Assembly: GCA_001725155.1 (NCBI GenBank)
Contig: MEFP01000021.1
Span: forward strand, 1-55,050
Direction: 5' to 3'
Length of the DNA stretch: 55,050 bases
Origin: Lysobacteraceae bacterium SCN 69-320
GTDB taxonomy: Bacteria > Pseudomonadota > Gammaproteobacteria > Xanthomonadales > Rhodanobacteraceae
The notes below the pieces were generated by a model. The model made no database searches and was not told the origin of the DNA. It worked only from the letters and a program-made list of their open reading frames with translations. The position numbers and the translations under genes are program-made. Of the stretch, positions 1 through 9,963 are shown one piece after another. The stretch's first letter is position 1. Each line of letters opens with the position of its first letter.

Positions 1-1
1 C

Positions 2-1114
2 GCGTCGGGCAGCGGCAACATTTCCAATACGGTGAACCTGCCGGCCGGCGGCAGCGTGACGTATACGGCGAGCTGCGCGATCTCCGCGTCGGCGACCGGA
101 TCGCTGAGCAACACGGCGACCGTCACGGCGCCGGCCGGCGTCACCGACACGAATCCCGCCAACAACAGCGCCACCGATACCGACACGCTCGGCGCGGTCG
201 CGGACCTGTCGATCACGAAGACCGACGGCGCCACGAGCGTCGTGGCCGGCAGCAGCACGATCTACACGATCGTGGCGAGCAACGCCGGCCCGAGCGCGGT
301 GACCGGCGCCACGGTGACGGATACCTTCCCGATGGTGGAAACCTGCACCTGGACCTGTGCGGGCGCCGGCGGCGGCACCTGCACGGCCTCGGGCAGCGGC
401 AATATCGCCGACACGGTCAATCTGCCGGCCGGCGGCAGCGTCAGCTACAGCGCGAGCTGCAGCGTGTCGGCGGCGGCGACGGGTTCGGTCAGCAATACCG
501 CCTCCATCGCGGCGCCGGCCGGCGTCAGCGATCCGAATGCCGCGAACGACTCGGCTACCGACGTGGATACGGTCACGCCGGCGCCGACGGCCCTGCTTGC
601 CGCGACCAAGACGGTCGCGTCGGTCGGCGGCAGCTACACGCCGGGTTCGGCGATCACCTACAGCGTCGTGATCAGCAATACCGGTACGGCGGCGCAGGCC
701 GACAACCCCGGCGACGAGTTCACCGACACCCTGCCGGCGGGTCTGACCCTGACCTCGGCCACGGCCACATCCGGAACCACGAGCACGACCGGCAACGTCG
801 TGCACTGGAACGGCGCCGTGCCGGCCGGCGGCAGCGTGACCATCACGATCAACGCCACGATCAACAGCACGGCCGGCGGCGCGATCAGCAACCAGGGCAC
901 CGTATTCTTCGATGCCGACGCGAACGGCAGCAACGAGAGCAGCGCCGTGACCGACGATCCGGCTCTCGGCGGCGGCACTGATCCGACGACCTTCACCGTG
1001 GCCGGCCTGCCCGCCGTCATCGTGCCGGTGCCGGGTCCGCACGGCTGGACCTTGCTGCTGCTCGGCCTCGGACTCCTCGGTCTGGCCTGGCAGCGGGGTC
1101 GACGGCTGATCTGA
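2..1114 (+). CDS. DUF11-repeat surface protein, C-terminal part, IPTL-CTERM-like anchor (5' partial)
   Basis: The reading frame is open from the first bases, so the start lies outside the window; 370 residues are visible. It consists of Ser/Thr/Ala/Gly-rich beta-sandwich repeats of the DUF11 (TIGR01451) type, with the hallmark N-A-G-P-S-A-V segment. A 128-residue (384 bp) unit recurs at about nucleotides 2 and 386. The C-terminus has a proline-rich V-P-V-P-G-P-H-G-W motif, one hydrophobic helix rich in Leu/Gly and an Arg-rich end (W-Q-R-G-R-R-L-I). This is the layout of IPTL-CTERM sorting signals, although the usual I-P-T-L is replaced by V-P-V-P-G-P. It is probably exported and anchored by an exosortase- or rhombosortase-like route. 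A strong hairpin terminator follows. Family assignment is solid; ligand or function is unknown. Confidence 0.85.
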   Translation, partial: ASGSGNISNTVNLPAGGSVTYTASCAISASATGSLSNTATVTAPAGVTDTNPANNSATDTDTLGAVADLSITKTDGATSVVAGSSTIYTIVASNAGPSAVTGATVTDTFPMVETCTWTCAGAGGGTCTASGSGNIADTVNLPAGGSVSYSASCSVSAAATGSVSNTASIAAPAGVSDPNAANDSATDVDTVTPAPTALLAATKTVASVGGSYTPGSAITYSVVISNTGTAAQADNPGDEFTDTLPAGLTLTSATATSGTTSTTGNVVHWNGAVPAGGSVTITINATINSTAGGAISNQGTVFFDADANGSNESSAVTDDPALGGGTDPTTFTVAGLPAVIVPVPGPHGWTLLLLGLGLLGLAWQRGRRLI

Positions 1115-1136
1115 CGCGTCCTGCTGTGATTTTTCG

Positions 1137-1165
1137 GCGGCGCCTGCGGGCGCCGCTTTTTTTTT
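1137..1165 (+). terminator. Rho-independent terminator
   Basis: A perfect 8-bp GC stem (1137-1144 pairs with 1149-1156) with a TGCG tetraloop is followed at once by nine T residues. It lies 22 nt after the stop codon of the DUF11/IPTL-CTERM gene. Confidence 0.9.
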
Positions 1166-1375
1166 GTCCGCCGGCGGCGCCGGGGACAGGGCGCCGCCGG
1201 CGGCCGGCCGGCGCGGTGCCAGGGCGGGCGGCTGCCGTCAAAGCGGGCGCGACTGCTGCGGCCCCAGATTGACGCGAATTGGACAATGCGCTTTGATGCA
1301 CATCGCGCAAAACCGGCCGCTGTCGCGATGATCCAGGCCGCCGATGCTTGCGCTTGCAGACGGCTGGGAGGTCGC

Positions 1376-4087
1376 ATGACAGCGTCGGGCGATGCGCCGG
1401 ATTTCCGCCGGATCTTCGAGGCCATCCCGGGGCTCTATCTCGTCCTGGCGCCGACCTTGCACATCGTCGCAGTCAGCGACGCCTACCTGCAGGCGACCAA
1501 GACGACGCGCGACGCCATCCTCGGCCGCCACTTGTTCGAGGTGTTTCCCGACAATCCGGACGATCCGCAGGCCAGCGGCATGCGCAATCTGCGCATTTCG
1601 CTGGAGCGCGTGCTGGCCGACCGCGTGCCCGACGCGATGGCAGTGCAGAAATACGACATCCGCAAGCCCGAATCCGAAGGCGGCGGTTTCGAGGAGCGCC
1701 ACTGGAGTCCGGTCAATACGCCGCTGCTCGAAGCGGACGGCTCGGTGCGCTGCATCATCCATCGCGTCGAGGACGTCACCGATTTCGTGCGCGCGCGCCA
1801 GCACGGCAACGAACAGGCGCAGCTCGCCGAATCCCTGCGCGAGCGCGCCGAGCGCTTCGAGGCTGAGATCTTCCAGCGCGCGACGGAAGTCCAGGAGGCG
1901 AACCGGCGCCTGGAGTCGGCCAATCAGGAGTTGTCGCGGCTGTATGCGGCGAGCAAGGAACTGGACGAACTCCGCACGCGCTTCTTCTCGAACGTCAGCC
2001 ACGAACTGCGCACGCCGCTGACCCTGATCCTCGGCCCGGTGGAGCGGCTGCTCGGCAGCGGCGGCCTCGATGCGGGGCAGCGCGGCTGGCTGGATACGAT
2101 AGCGCGCAATGCGCGCACCCTGCTGCGCCACGTCAACGATCTGCTCGACGTCGCCAAGCTCGAAGCCGGCAAGATGGCCGTGCACTGCGACGACGTCGAC
2201 CTCGGTCATCTGACGCGGCTGACGGCTGCCTATTTCGAATCGCTGGCCGAGGAGCGCGGCATCGGGTTCGAGGTCGATGCGCCGGCGAGCCTGCGCGTAC
2301 GCACCGACGTGGAGAAAGTCCAGCGTGTTCTGGTGAACCTGCTGGCCAACGCGTTCAAGTTCACGCCCGACGCCGGCCGGATCCGGATGCGTCTGACCTG
2401 GGACGACGGACGCGGTATTGTCGACATCGACGATTCCGGGCCCGGCGTACCGCCGGCCCTGCGCGAAGTCATCTTCGAGCCGTTCCGCCAGGCCGAGCAG
2501 GCATCGACGCGGCGCCACGGCGGCACCGGTCTGGGCCTGGCGATCGCGCGCGAATTCCTGCACCTGCTGGACGGCACCATCAGTGTCGGCGAATCCGCGC
2601 TCGGCGGGGCTGCATTCCGCATCGTGCTGCCGCTGCCGCCGGCTGCCGGCCCCCAGGCCGAGCCCGATCTCGCGGCGCTGTCGTCGGCCGCAGCCCTCGT
2701 GCCGCTGGAGCAGCGCCTGCCGGCAGCCGCGCCGCGGCCGGAAGGCGCAGCGTCCGCAGTGCCCGAAGCCGGCCCGCGCGCGCTGCCGCTGGTCCTCGTC
2801 GTCGAGGACAACCGCGAGATGCATCAGTTCATCCGCGACTCGCTGCCCGCGCACGTCGCCAGCATCGGCGCGTTCTCCGGCCGCGAAGGCGTGGAGACCG
2901 CGATCGCGTCGCGGCCCGACCTCGTCATCAGCGACGTGATGATGCCGGACATGAGCGGCGACGAACTGGTCCAGGCTCTTCGTGCCCTGCGCGATTTCGA
3001 CAACGTGCCGATCATCCTGCTCACCGCCAAGGCCGACGACGAGCTCAAGGTCCGCATGCTGCGCGGCGGTGCACAGGACTTCCTGACCAAGCCCTTCCTC
3101 GTCGCCGAACTCGTCGCGCGCGTATCCAACCAGCTGGCCATTTCGCGCGCCCGCCGGATCCTGCAGGACGAGCTGGCCAGCAGCGAGGCCGACGTATCCA
3201 TGCTGGCGAAAGAGCTGGCGGTGCGCAAACGCGCGATCGAGGACGCGCTCGGCGAACTGCGCGGACGCGACGCCGCGCTGGCCCGCTTGAATGCGCAGCT
3301 CGAACTGCGCGTCGCGGAGCGTACCGAGCAGCTGACCGCGGCCAACCGGGATCTGGAGATCTTTTCCTATTCCGTGTCGCACGAGCTGCGCGCGCCGGTG
3401 CGCCACCTGATCGGCTTCAGCAAGCTGCTGCAGGAGCGCTACGCCGACCAGCTCGACGAGGACGCACGATCGTTCGTCCAGTTCATCGCGCGTGGCGCGC
3501 GCCGCATGAACGAGCTCATGGATGCGCTGCTCGCGCTCGGCCGTGCCAGCCGCGCCGACCTGGCCTGGAGCGACGTGGACCTCGACGAACTCGTGGCCGA
3601 AGTGCGCGCCGAGCTCGCACCCGAAGCCGGCCGCCGCATCGAGTGGCGCGTAGCCCCGCTGCCGCGCGTGCGCGCCGACCGGCAGCTGCTGAAGGTGGTC
3701 CTGCACAATCTGCTGTCGAACGCGCTCAAGTACACGCGCAAGCGCGAACTCGCCTGCATCGAGATCGGCGGCGCGGCGACGGACGAGACCGTGCGCGAGG
3801 TCTGGGTCCGCGACAACGGTGTCGGATTCGACCCGCGCCACAGCGATCAGTTGTTCGGCGTATTCCGCCGTCTGCACAGCCAGGAAGAGTTCGAAGGGTC
3901 CGGCCTGGGCCTGGCCACCGCGCAGCGCATCCTGCACAAGCATCGCGGCAGGCTCCGGGCCGAATCCCGGCTCGGCGAGGGAACGACGTTCCATTTCAGT
4001 CTCGATGCGCCGGCGCCGGCGGCATCGCTCGTCGCCGAAGGTCGCAGCGCCGTGGATCCGCCGGAGGGCGGCGGCGAGCCGCATTGA
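1376..4087 (+). CDS. Hybrid sensor histidine kinase, PAS-HK-REC-HK
   Basis: A predicted cytoplasmic sensor of 903 residues with no membrane segment. Domains in order: N-terminal PAS (about 1-125), a coiled-coil linker, a first HisKA/HATPase module with phospho-acceptor His at about residue 208 (S-H-E-L-R-T-P) plus N box and G-T-G-L-G-L, a receiver domain with phospho-acceptor Asp at about 520 (I-S-D-V-M-M-P-D), another coiled coil, and a second, phytochrome-type HisKA/HATPase module with His at about 669 (S-H-E-L-R-A-P) and G-S-G-L-G-L. Both kinase cores look intact. I chose the ATG at 1376 because GGGAGGT lies just upstream and the PAS fold begins there; an upstream ATG at 1286 would add 30 unstructured residues. 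No response regulator is adjacent, so the partner is unknown. Confidence 0.9.
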   Translation: MTASGDAPDFRRIFEAIPGLYLVLAPTLHIVAVSDAYLQATKTTRDAILGRHLFEVFPDNPDDPQASGMRNLRISLERVLADRVPDAMAVQKYDIRKPESEGGGFEERHWSPVNTPLLEADGSVRCIIHRVEDVTDFVRARQHGNEQAQLAESLRERAERFEAEIFQRATEVQEANRRLESANQELSRLYAASKELDELRTRFFSNVSHELRTPLTLILGPVERLLGSGGLDAGQRGWLDTIARNARTLLRHVNDLLDVAKLEAGKMAVHCDDVDLGHLTRLTAAYFESLAEERGIGFEVDAPASLRVRTDVEKVQRVLVNLLANAFKFTPDAGRIRMRLTWDDGRGIVDIDDSGPGVPPALREVIFEPFRQAEQASTRRHGGTGLGLAIAREFLHLLDGTISVGESALGGAAFRIVLPLPPAAGPQAEPDLAALSSAAALVPLEQRLPAAAPRPEGAASAVPEAGPRALPLVLVVEDNREMHQFIRDSLPAHVASIGAFSGREGVETAIASRPDLVISDVMMPDMSGDELVQALRALRDFDNVPIILLTAKADDELKVRMLRGGAQDFLTKPFLVAELVARVSNQLAISRARRILQDELASSEADVSMLAKELAVRKRAIEDALGELRGRDAALARLNAQLELRVAERTEQLTAANRDLEIFSYSVSHELRAPVRHLIGFSKLLQERYADQLDEDARSFVQFIARGARRMNELMDALLALGRASRADLAWSDVDLDELVAEVRAELAPEAGRRIEWRVAPLPRVRADRQLLKVVLHNLLSNALKYTRKRELACIEIGGAATDETVREVWVRDNGVGFDPRHSDQLFGVFRRLHSQEEFEGSGLGLATAQRILHKHRGRLRAESRLGEGTTFHFSLDAPAPAASLVAEGRSAVDPPEGGGEPH

Positions 4088-4252
4088 CGCCGGCGGGCCC
4101 GATCCGCGAATCTGCCGCTGTCGCCCGGCGCGCCGCATCTGCGGATTCACGCGGAGCAGCCTCCGCGCACCGTCTTGACGTCGCGAATGTCAGCGAAACA
4201 ATGTCCCGACGGCCGCAGGGTGCGGCTTTACCGGTGCAGGAACCATGGCCCG

Positions 4253-6397
4253 ATGAACGTACCGCGCCAGCTCCATCGTTTCACCGTCCTCGTTGCGCTT
4301 GCGGCAGCCGGTACGTTGACGGTCATCGGCCCGGCAGCTCAGGCCGCCACGCCGGTGCCGGGCGAGTTCGTGACGGTCGAAGCGCTCGATCCGTATCTGG
4401 AGTACCCGGCGATCGCGCTGAAACAGGCCGGGACGACCTATCCGAACGGACCGCAGACGGCTGTTTTCGTCGCCGCGCTCGATCCGACCAATCCGCGCAA
4501 GCAGGTTTTCGTCAGCAACTTCGCGCCAGGCGCCAACCTCTACGGCTTCGACGCGGCAACCGGAACGGGTCTGCCGGGCTTCTCGCCGGCGGAGCAGACC
4601 GGGGCCTGGAGCGGCATCTCGCTGCTCTCGGCGGTGCCGATGCGCGAACCGGGAGAGCCTGTCGCATCCGGCGCGCCAGTGTTGTACCGCCAGAGTCTGT
4701 TCGAGCATCACGGTACCGGCACGACCTCGGCGGGTTCGCTGGCGATCCTCAGAATGCTCGATGCCCAGGGCGGAACACGCTGGAGTTCGTTCCCGACGAA
4801 CACGAGCTACGGACCGTTGCCGTTTCCTGCGGCGGTATCCGGTTCTATGCCGGCCGAATCGGACGGCGTGGACGACGCGGCGCTGTTTCTCGACGAGGAG
4901 AACTACCGGGCGATCGTGCGCTCGGCGAGTCAGGGCGGCATCTTCTGGGACGCTGCCGATCCGTACGGTCAGCAGGTCAACGCGGCGGCGGTAGCCGACA
5001 ACGGAGGGGTTGCCTACCCTCCGGCGTTCGTGTTCTGCCGCGGACGCGGCGTTTGCCTGCTGGAGAAGCGCCGGATCAAGGACGGGACGCTGCTGTGGCA
5101 GAGCAATCTCGGCTCGGCGCACATCTTCAACTTTGTCGCGGCCGGTGATCTCGACGGTATCGCCGGCGACGAGATCGTCGCGGTGCCGCGCCTGCCCGCA
5201 GCGCCGTGGCATGCGTTGATCTACGTGCTCGACGGCGGCACGGGCGCCCTGCGCTGGTCGTTCGATCTGGGCGAAGACGCAGGCTGGGCGCCGGCGCCGA
5301 CGCTCGCGGATCTCGACGGCGATGGATTGCCGGAGGTGATCGTGCAGACCGCTTCGCGCCTGCATGCCGTGAAGTATTTGCACGGCGAATTGCCCGGCTG
5401 GCCGGTCGAGACGTCGACCGTAGTCATCAGTCCCGTGCGGTCGCAGGCCGTCGTCGGCGATCTCGACGGCGACAGCGACCTCGAAGTCGCGATCGTGTCG
5501 AAGGATGCAAATATCGTTGCCTACGGCACGCTCGACATTTTCGATGCGCAGGGCAGGCGCGAGTATTTCGCCGGATCGGTGCTGATGAACGTCGGTGCGG
5601 GCCTGACCCCGGCGATCGCCGACGTCGACGCCGATGGGCACAACGAACTGATCCTGGGATCGTCCCTCGGTTCCGGTTCGCCGAATGTCCTGTCGCCGTC
5701 GCTGTGGACGCTCGATTTCAGTCGCGGGAACACCGCCGTCACGCATGGCGCCATCGCCTGGGGGCAGTACGGAGCCGACGCGCAGCACAGTGCTCGCGCG
5801 CTGTCGCCGACGCCGTCGATTGCGTTCGGCCCGCGCGCGCTGACAGCAGCGGCGCTGCCGCAGGCGACGGCGAGTGTCCGGCTTGCGCTTGCCAATCGGG
5901 GAGCGCGCCCGTTGACCTGGAGTCTGCAGGACGGCAAGCCCTGCGGAATTGCCCAGGCGACCTGGCTGCATCCGACGCCCACGACCGGTGTCGTGCCCGG
6001 TGGCCGCGATCAGGTCGTCGACATGGATTTCGATGCGACCGGTCTTGCGCCGGGACGCCATGAGACGATCGCCTGTCTCACGAGCAACGATGCCGCCTAC
6101 GGCGCGATCCGGATTCCCGTGCGGCTCGACGTGACGGTGACCGGGTATCGGGTCGATGTGAGCGCAGGCATCGGCGGGCGCGTCTCGCCGGCGACCTCGC
6201 AGGTGCATGCGGCCGGCGCGCAGCCGCGCTATCTGCTGGAGCCGGACTCCGGCTATCTGACGCAAGCCGTGCGAGGCTGCAGCGGCACGCTGGTCGCGAA
6301 CGAGTTCGTGCTGGATCCACTTGCCGGCGACTGCGTCGTCGAGCCGACGTTCTGGTCCGACCGGGTATTCGCCGACGCCTTCGAGGCGGTGCCGTGA
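4253..6397 (+). CDS. Secreted VCBS/FG-GAP repeat protein with FxxxFE tail
   Basis: An exported protein of 714 residues. The N-terminus has a basic n-region, an Ala/Val/Leu core and a likely cleavage site after A-Q-A. Between about residues 290 and 510 it carries several D-x-D-G-D-x-x-P/E-hydrophobic segments (D-L-D-G-D-G-L-P-E, D-L-D-G-D-S-D-L-E, D-V-D-A-D-G-H-N-E), the calcium-loop signature of FG-GAP/VCBS beta-propeller repeats. An immunoglobulin-like region follows, and the chain ends D-R-V-F-A-D-A-F-E-A-V-P, one of the recurrent tails in this window. The ATG at 4253 was preferred over in-frame TTG (4175) and ATG (4190) because it has AGGA upstream and begins the signal peptide directly. 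It lies 165 bp after the hybrid kinase on the same strand. Function is unknown; an extracellular or outer-surface role is inferred. Confidence 0.8.
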   Translation: MNVPRQLHRFTVLVALAAAGTLTVIGPAAQAATPVPGEFVTVEALDPYLEYPAIALKQAGTTYPNGPQTAVFVAALDPTNPRKQVFVSNFAPGANLYGFDAATGTGLPGFSPAEQTGAWSGISLLSAVPMREPGEPVASGAPVLYRQSLFEHHGTGTTSAGSLAILRMLDAQGGTRWSSFPTNTSYGPLPFPAAVSGSMPAESDGVDDAALFLDEENYRAIVRSASQGGIFWDAADPYGQQVNAAAVADNGGVAYPPAFVFCRGRGVCLLEKRRIKDGTLLWQSNLGSAHIFNFVAAGDLDGIAGDEIVAVPRLPAAPWHALIYVLDGGTGALRWSFDLGEDAGWAPAPTLADLDGDGLPEVIVQTASRLHAVKYLHGELPGWPVETSTVVISPVRSQAVVGDLDGDSDLEVAIVSKDANIVAYGTLDIFDAQGRREYFAGSVLMNVGAGLTPAIADVDADGHNELILGSSLGSGSPNVLSPSLWTLDFSRGNTAVTHGAIAWGQYGADAQHSARALSPTPSIAFGPRALTAAALPQATASVRLALANRGARPLTWSLQDGKPCGIAQATWLHPTPTTGVVPGGRDQVVDMDFDATGLAPGRHETIACLTSNDAAYGAIRIPVRLDVTVTGYRVDVSAGIGGRVSPATSQVHAAGAQPRYLLEPDSGYLTQAVRGCSGTLVANEFVLDPLAGDCVVEPTFWSDRVFADAFEAVP

Positions 6398-6494
6398 CCG
6401 TCCGGCGCATCGACCTGGGCAGCCACGCGGCCGGCGGATTGCACGCGGCGGCCGAGCTGCGGCCGGCCGGGGAACGGATTCCAAGAGCCCGTCG

Positions 6495-6872
6495 TTGCGC
6501 ATCGTCATCGTCGTGATCTGGCTGGCGGTGGTCAGCCTGGCCTGGTTCGGTATCGGATGCGGATCGGACAGCGTATTCGCGCGCATGCTCGTGGTGGGCG
6601 GATTGCCGCTCCTGTCGAAACGCCGCTGTACCGCGTCGATGTCGCGGCAAGACATGCTCGTTGGGCTCGCTACGGTCGTCGTGCTGTTCGCGCTGATCCG
6701 CTGGAGCGCATGGTCGGGTTTCACCGCGGCGTCGCATCTGACCTGGTTGGATAAGCCCGAAATCCGTGCAATCGGTCTGGCGGCAGTAGCGGTGCCGGAG
6801 CGACGCTCGCTGTCGCCGCGGGGCGTCCGCGCGTCGAAGGTTCACGACATCGGAAGTACCGGCCATGCATGA
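6495..6872 (+). CDS. Small two-TM hypothetical protein
   Basis: A reading frame of about 125 residues with two clear hydrophobic stretches (I-V-I-V-V-I-W-L-A-V-V-S-L-A-W-F near the N-terminus and M-L-V-G-L-A-T-V-V-V-L-F-A-L-I about 50 residues later), fitting a small inner-membrane protein. There is no in-frame ATG before the first helix; a TTG at 6495 is the best guess, and the frame is open further upstream. The stop codon overlaps the start of the next gene by 8 bp, which suggests translational coupling. I do not recognise a family; it may be spurious. Confidence 0.4.
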   Translation: MRIVIVVIWLAVVSLAWFGIGCGSDSVFARMLVVGGLPLLSKRRCTASMSRQDMLVGLATVVVLFALIRWSAWSGFTAASHLTWLDKPEIRAIGLAAVAVPERRSLSPRGVRASKVHDIGSTGHA

Positions 6873-7260
6873 CGACGAACAGGAAATCCGCCGGCTCGTA
6901 TCGAGCTGGCTCGCGGCGAGCAAGGCCGGCGACGTGGAGACCGTGCTGTCGCTGATGGCCGACGATGTGGTCTTTCTGATCGCCGGCCGGCCGCCGATGC
7001 GCAAGGCCGAATTCGCCGCGACGGCCCGGGCGCAGGCCGATCCCGGCGCGCCGGCGTTCGACGCGAGCAGCGAAATCCAGGAACTGCGCGTGCTCGGCGA
7101 CTGGGCCTTCCTGTGGCAGAAGCTGACCGTGACCGCCGCCCCGCGCGACGGCGCCGGACCCGTCGTGCGCAGCGGTCACACCCTGACGATCTTCAACCGG
7201 CACAACGGCCGCTGGGTGCTCGCGCGGGATGCGAACCTGCTCGCGCCGGTCGCAACGTGA
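6865..7260 (+). CDS. NTF2/SnoaL-like protein (SgcJ/EcaC, DUF4440 type)
   Basis: A complete protein of 131 residues. The pattern (E-I-R-R-L-V-S-S-W-L-A-A-S-K-A-G-D, then D-D-V-V-F-L, and a late H-T-L-T-I-F-N-R-H-N-G-R-W-V-L-A-R-D) is typical of the SgcJ/EcaC/YybH branch of the NTF2-like cone fold. Members bind small hydrophobic molecules and some act as cyclases or hydrolases, but most have no assigned substrate. GGAAG sits upstream of the ATG. The gene overlaps the preceding small membrane protein by 8 bp. Family is confident; function is not. Confidence 0.85.
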   Translation: MHDDEQEIRRLVSSWLAASKAGDVETVLSLMADDVVFLIAGRPPMRKAEFAATARAQADPGAPAFDASSEIQELRVLGDWAFLWQKLTVTAAPRDGAGPVVRSGHTLTIFNRHNGRWVLARDANLLAPVAT

Positions 7261-7448
7261 AGCGACGAACGACCCGCTGGCTTCGTGCAGATGCTCCGGG
7301 GCGAGCCGGTGCGATTCGGTGCGGATGAGCCGCGCCGCAGCGTACGCGTCGAAGGAAATTCCCGAACGGTGCGGCGGCAGCCTGCCCGATGCCGCGTGAC
7401 GCGGAGAACGGCCCGCGCCGCGCGGTTGCGGATGGCGCCGGTGCCGGT

Positions 7449-8162
7449 TCAGAGATCCACGTTCCAGGTCGCGTCGTAACCGTCGGAGTAGACGATCTTC
7501 TTGAAGCCCAGCAGGCGGGCCTGCTCGGGCAGCTTGGCGTCGTTCTGGAACTTGTATACCAGCGGCTGCGACATCAGGACGTATTTCAGGCGCAATTGCT
7601 CTTTCTTCGCGCCGGCGGCGGTGATCTTGATGTCCATGCCGCTCTTGATGAAGATTTCCTCGGTCGCCGAGGCGAACACGTCGCGCTGCTGCTGCGAGAC
7701 GCGAGTCATCAACGCGTCGGCGCGTGCGCCGAGTCCCTTTTCGTCCTTCTTGTCGGATTTCTCGTAGAGCCCCTTGATCGCGGCCAGCCTGACGAGATCG
7801 GCCGTGGCCTGCTTCACCTGCCCGGTCGTGCCGTAGTACTTCTTCAGCCGTTCCTCGTTGCTCTTGAGGCGGGCCTCGATCTCCTCGACGGCTTTCTTCG
7901 CCAGGGAAAGCGCCACCGCGGGATCGGCGGCCTTGGCCGGTTCGGCGGCAGCGGCCCGGGCCGGAGCTGGCGCCGCGGCTCTGCGCGGCGGCGTGCTGTC
8001 GGTGCAGCCGCGCCCGAGTGCCGCCAGCGCGATCAGCACGAACAAGCCTGCAACGACGAGCGCGCAGCCGGAGGTCTTCTTCACTTTCGCGCCGCACTGC
8101 GGACAGGCTTCGGCCGTCGTGCTGATCTTCGCCTTACATTCCTTGCAAGCCGTCATTGCCAT
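7449..8162 (-). CDS. Zinc-ribbon membrane protein with coiled coil
   Basis: A protein of 237 residues starting with a zinc ribbon (C-K-E-C, then C-P-Q-C about 12 residues later), followed by one transmembrane helix (A-L-V-V-A-G-L-F-V-L-I-A-L-A-A-L), an Ala/Pro-rich linker, and a Lys/Glu-rich helical region (K-S-N-E-E-R-L-K-K-Y-Y). The C-terminal globular part ends with Y-S-D-G-Y-D-A-T-W-N-V-D-L. The ATG at 8162 was chosen because AGGGGAAT lies 7 nt upstream and the Cys motif starts immediately after; the longer frame upstream is implausible. It is divergent from the VOC gene at 8500. The layout resembles hypothetical zinc-ribbon lipid-facing proteins; no defined role. Confidence 0.8.
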   Translation of the reverse strand: MAMTACKECKAKISTTAEACPQCGAKVKKTSGCALVVAGLFVLIALAALGRGCTDSTPPRRAAAPAPARAAAAEPAKAADPAVALSLAKKAVEEIEARLKSNEERLKKYYGTTGQVKQATADLVRLAAIKGLYEKSDKKDEKGLGARADALMTRVSQQQRDVFASATEEIFIKSGMDIKITAAGAKKEQLRLKYVLMSQPLVYKFQNDAKLPEQARLLGFKKIVYSDGYDATWNVDL

Positions 8163-8499
8163 TCGGTAATTCCCCTGGATGCCGAAGCGGCCGGGCCCGC
8201 AGGGCCTGCGCGCGCGTAGGGCAGGCGCGGCGGTCCTGTCGTCGAACGGTCGGGTTTCGGCCGGACGCTCGAAGCAGGAAGCGTGCCGGCTCGTGTCGTG
8301 GCCTGTGTTCGGCAGCCGCTGTCGCGGCTGGGTCTCGTTCGGCCGGTTGTCCGATGCGTCTGCGCGCTCGACTGCGCTTTCACGGTACGCAGCCGAATGC
8401 CTGCCGATACTCGGCAATCGGCAGCGCCGCTCCGGAGCCCGCCCGACGGCGCGGCCGCGCCGAAGGATTGCATCCATCCGTCACGAACAGGAGAACGAC
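8163..8499. other. Divergent intergenic region
   Basis: This 337-bp stretch lies between the divergent zinc-ribbon (minus) and VOC (plus) genes and presumably holds both promoters. I see no convincing -10/-35 pair, RNA gene or repeat in it. Confidence 0.4.
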
Positions 8500-8979
8500 A
8501 TGGCCGGCAAGAACACGATCTGCCTCTGGTACGACGACGATGCGCTGGAAGCCGCGCAGTTCTATGCGAAGACGTTTCCGGACAGCGCGGTGGGCGCGGT
8601 TCATCGCGCGCCGGGCGACTATCCCTCGGGCAAGCAGGGCGATGTGCTGACGGTCGAGTTCACGGTCGCCGGCATTCCCTGCATCGGACTCAACGGCGGC
8701 ACGGCGTTCCGGCACAGCGAGGCGTTCTCGTTCCAGATCGCCACCGACGACCAGGCCGAAACCGATCGCCTGTGGAATGCGATCGTCGGCAACGGCGGCC
8801 AGGAAAGCGCCTGCGGCTGGTGCAAGGACAAATGGGGGCTGTCGTGGCAGATTACGCCGCGCGTTCTCATCGAGGCGGTCGCCGATCCGGATCGCGCCGC
8901 GGCCAGGCGCGCGTTCGATGCGATGATGCAGATGCGCAAGATCGACATCGCGACGATCGAGGCCGCGTGGCGCGGCTAG
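8500..8979 (+). CDS. VOC-superfamily PhnB-like protein (3-dmu-9_3-mt type)
   Basis: A protein of 159 residues resembling the PF06983 family (PhnB-like, named after 3-demethylubiquinone-9 methyltransferase, within the vicinal oxygen chelate fold). Typical marks are L-W-Y-D-D-D-A-L-E-A-A-Q-F-Y near the start, L-N-G-G-T-A-F-R-H-S-E-A-F-S-F-Q-I in the middle, and G-W-C-K-D-K-W-G-L-S-W-Q-I later. Most members lack proven catalysis and the name is historical. The ATG at 8500 is preceded by AGGAGAA. A methyltransferase gene follows about 100 bp later on the same strand, so the two may be co-transcribed. Confidence 0.9.
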   Translation: MAGKNTICLWYDDDALEAAQFYAKTFPDSAVGAVHRAPGDYPSGKQGDVLTVEFTVAGIPCIGLNGGTAFRHSEAFSFQIATDDQAETDRLWNAIVGNGGQESACGWCKDKWGLSWQITPRVLIEAVADPDRAAARRAFDAMMQMRKIDIATIEAAWRG

Positions 8980-9077
8980 CACCGACGAGGTCGATCTCGC
9001 GGCTCCTCGCCGCTGCATCCGCTCGCACCGCCAACGGCAGCGCCGCGGCGGCGGTCCTGTCCATCGCGGAGGTTGTC

Positions 9078-9755
9078 GTGTCGCCGTTTTCCGATCCGCA
9101 GGCCGTTGCCCGCTATGCCGAAGGTCCGGTCCGTCAGGTGCCCGGTTTCTCTGCGCTGCAGCAGATGAGCGCACTGCTGCTGGCCGAAACCGTGCCCGGC
9201 GACGGCCAGGTGCTCGTGCTTGGCGCCGGCGGCGGTCTCGAACTCAAGGTCTTTGCCGAAGCGCAGCCGGGCTGGCGTTTCGTCGGCGTCGATCCTTCCG
9301 CGGAAATGCTCAGGCTGGCGCGGGACACGCTGGGGCCACTCGCCGCACGCGTCGAACTTCACGAAGGCTATGTCGACACCGCACCGCCCGGGCCGTTCGA
9401 CGGCGCCACCTGCCTGCTGACCTTGCACTTTCTCCCGGCCGAGGAACGCCTGCGTACCTTGATCGAGCTGCGCCGCCGTCTGAAACCCGGCGCGCCGCTG
9501 GTGGTGGCGCATCACAGCTTTCCGCAGGCAGCGGACCAGAAGACCCGCTGGCTGCAGCGCTATGCCGCCTTCGCGGTCGCGTCAGGCCTCCCCGCGGCGA
9601 ATGCGCGCAACGCGATCGACGCGATCGCCCGGAAACTTCCGCTGCTGAGCCCGGACGAGGATGCGGCCCTGCTCGAGGCAGCCGGCTACGACACGGTCGA
9701 ACTGTTCTATGCGGCATTCACGTTCAAGGGCTGGATTGCCCGCAACCCGGCGTAG
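9078..9755 (+). CDS. Class I SAM-dependent methyltransferase (CmoA-like)
   Basis: A protein of 225 residues with a Rossmann SAM-binding motif (V-L-G-A-G-G-G-L-E-L-K) followed by the acidic strand-2 end (V-G-V-D-P-S-A-E-M) and motif IV (C-L-L-T-L-H-F-L). The arrangement resembles CmoA-type tRNA wobble-uridine enzymes and generic YcgJ-like methyltransferases, but the sequence does not decide the substrate. The start is taken as GTG 9078 because GGAGG lies 5 nt upstream and the conserved N-terminus begins there. A 12-bp hairpin lies at 9964-9994, between this gene and the convergent nuclease gene. Confidence 0.88.
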   Translation: MSPFSDPQAVARYAEGPVRQVPGFSALQQMSALLLAETVPGDGQVLVLGAGGGLELKVFAEAQPGWRFVGVDPSAEMLRLARDTLGPLAARVELHEGYVDTAPPGPFDGATCLLTLHFLPAEERLRTLIELRRRLKPGAPLVVAHHSFPQAADQKTRWLQRYAAFAVASGLPAANARNAIDAIARKLPLLSPDEDAALLEAAGYDTVELFYAAFTFKGWIARNPA

Positions 9756-9963
9756 GCGCGGCGGCGGACGCGCCGTTTGAAACCCTCGCCACTTCTTCAA
9801 CGATGGCTTTCGCGGTCCGGAGCGCCGTCTTCGTCGGCAATGGCCGGCAGATCCGTTGTGCTCGACAGGCTGACGGGCGGGCGATGCGCGCTGACGCTTC
9901 GGGTCGCCGACTGGGCCGGCAGCGTCGATTGCGCTTCCCGCAGCGCTGCGCGGGCCGGTTCGG

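Noticed and set aside
1238-4150. A 970-codon open frame antisense to the hybrid kinase
   Set aside because: The plus-strand frame encodes complete PAS, kinase and receiver domains; the antisense product is low-complexity.
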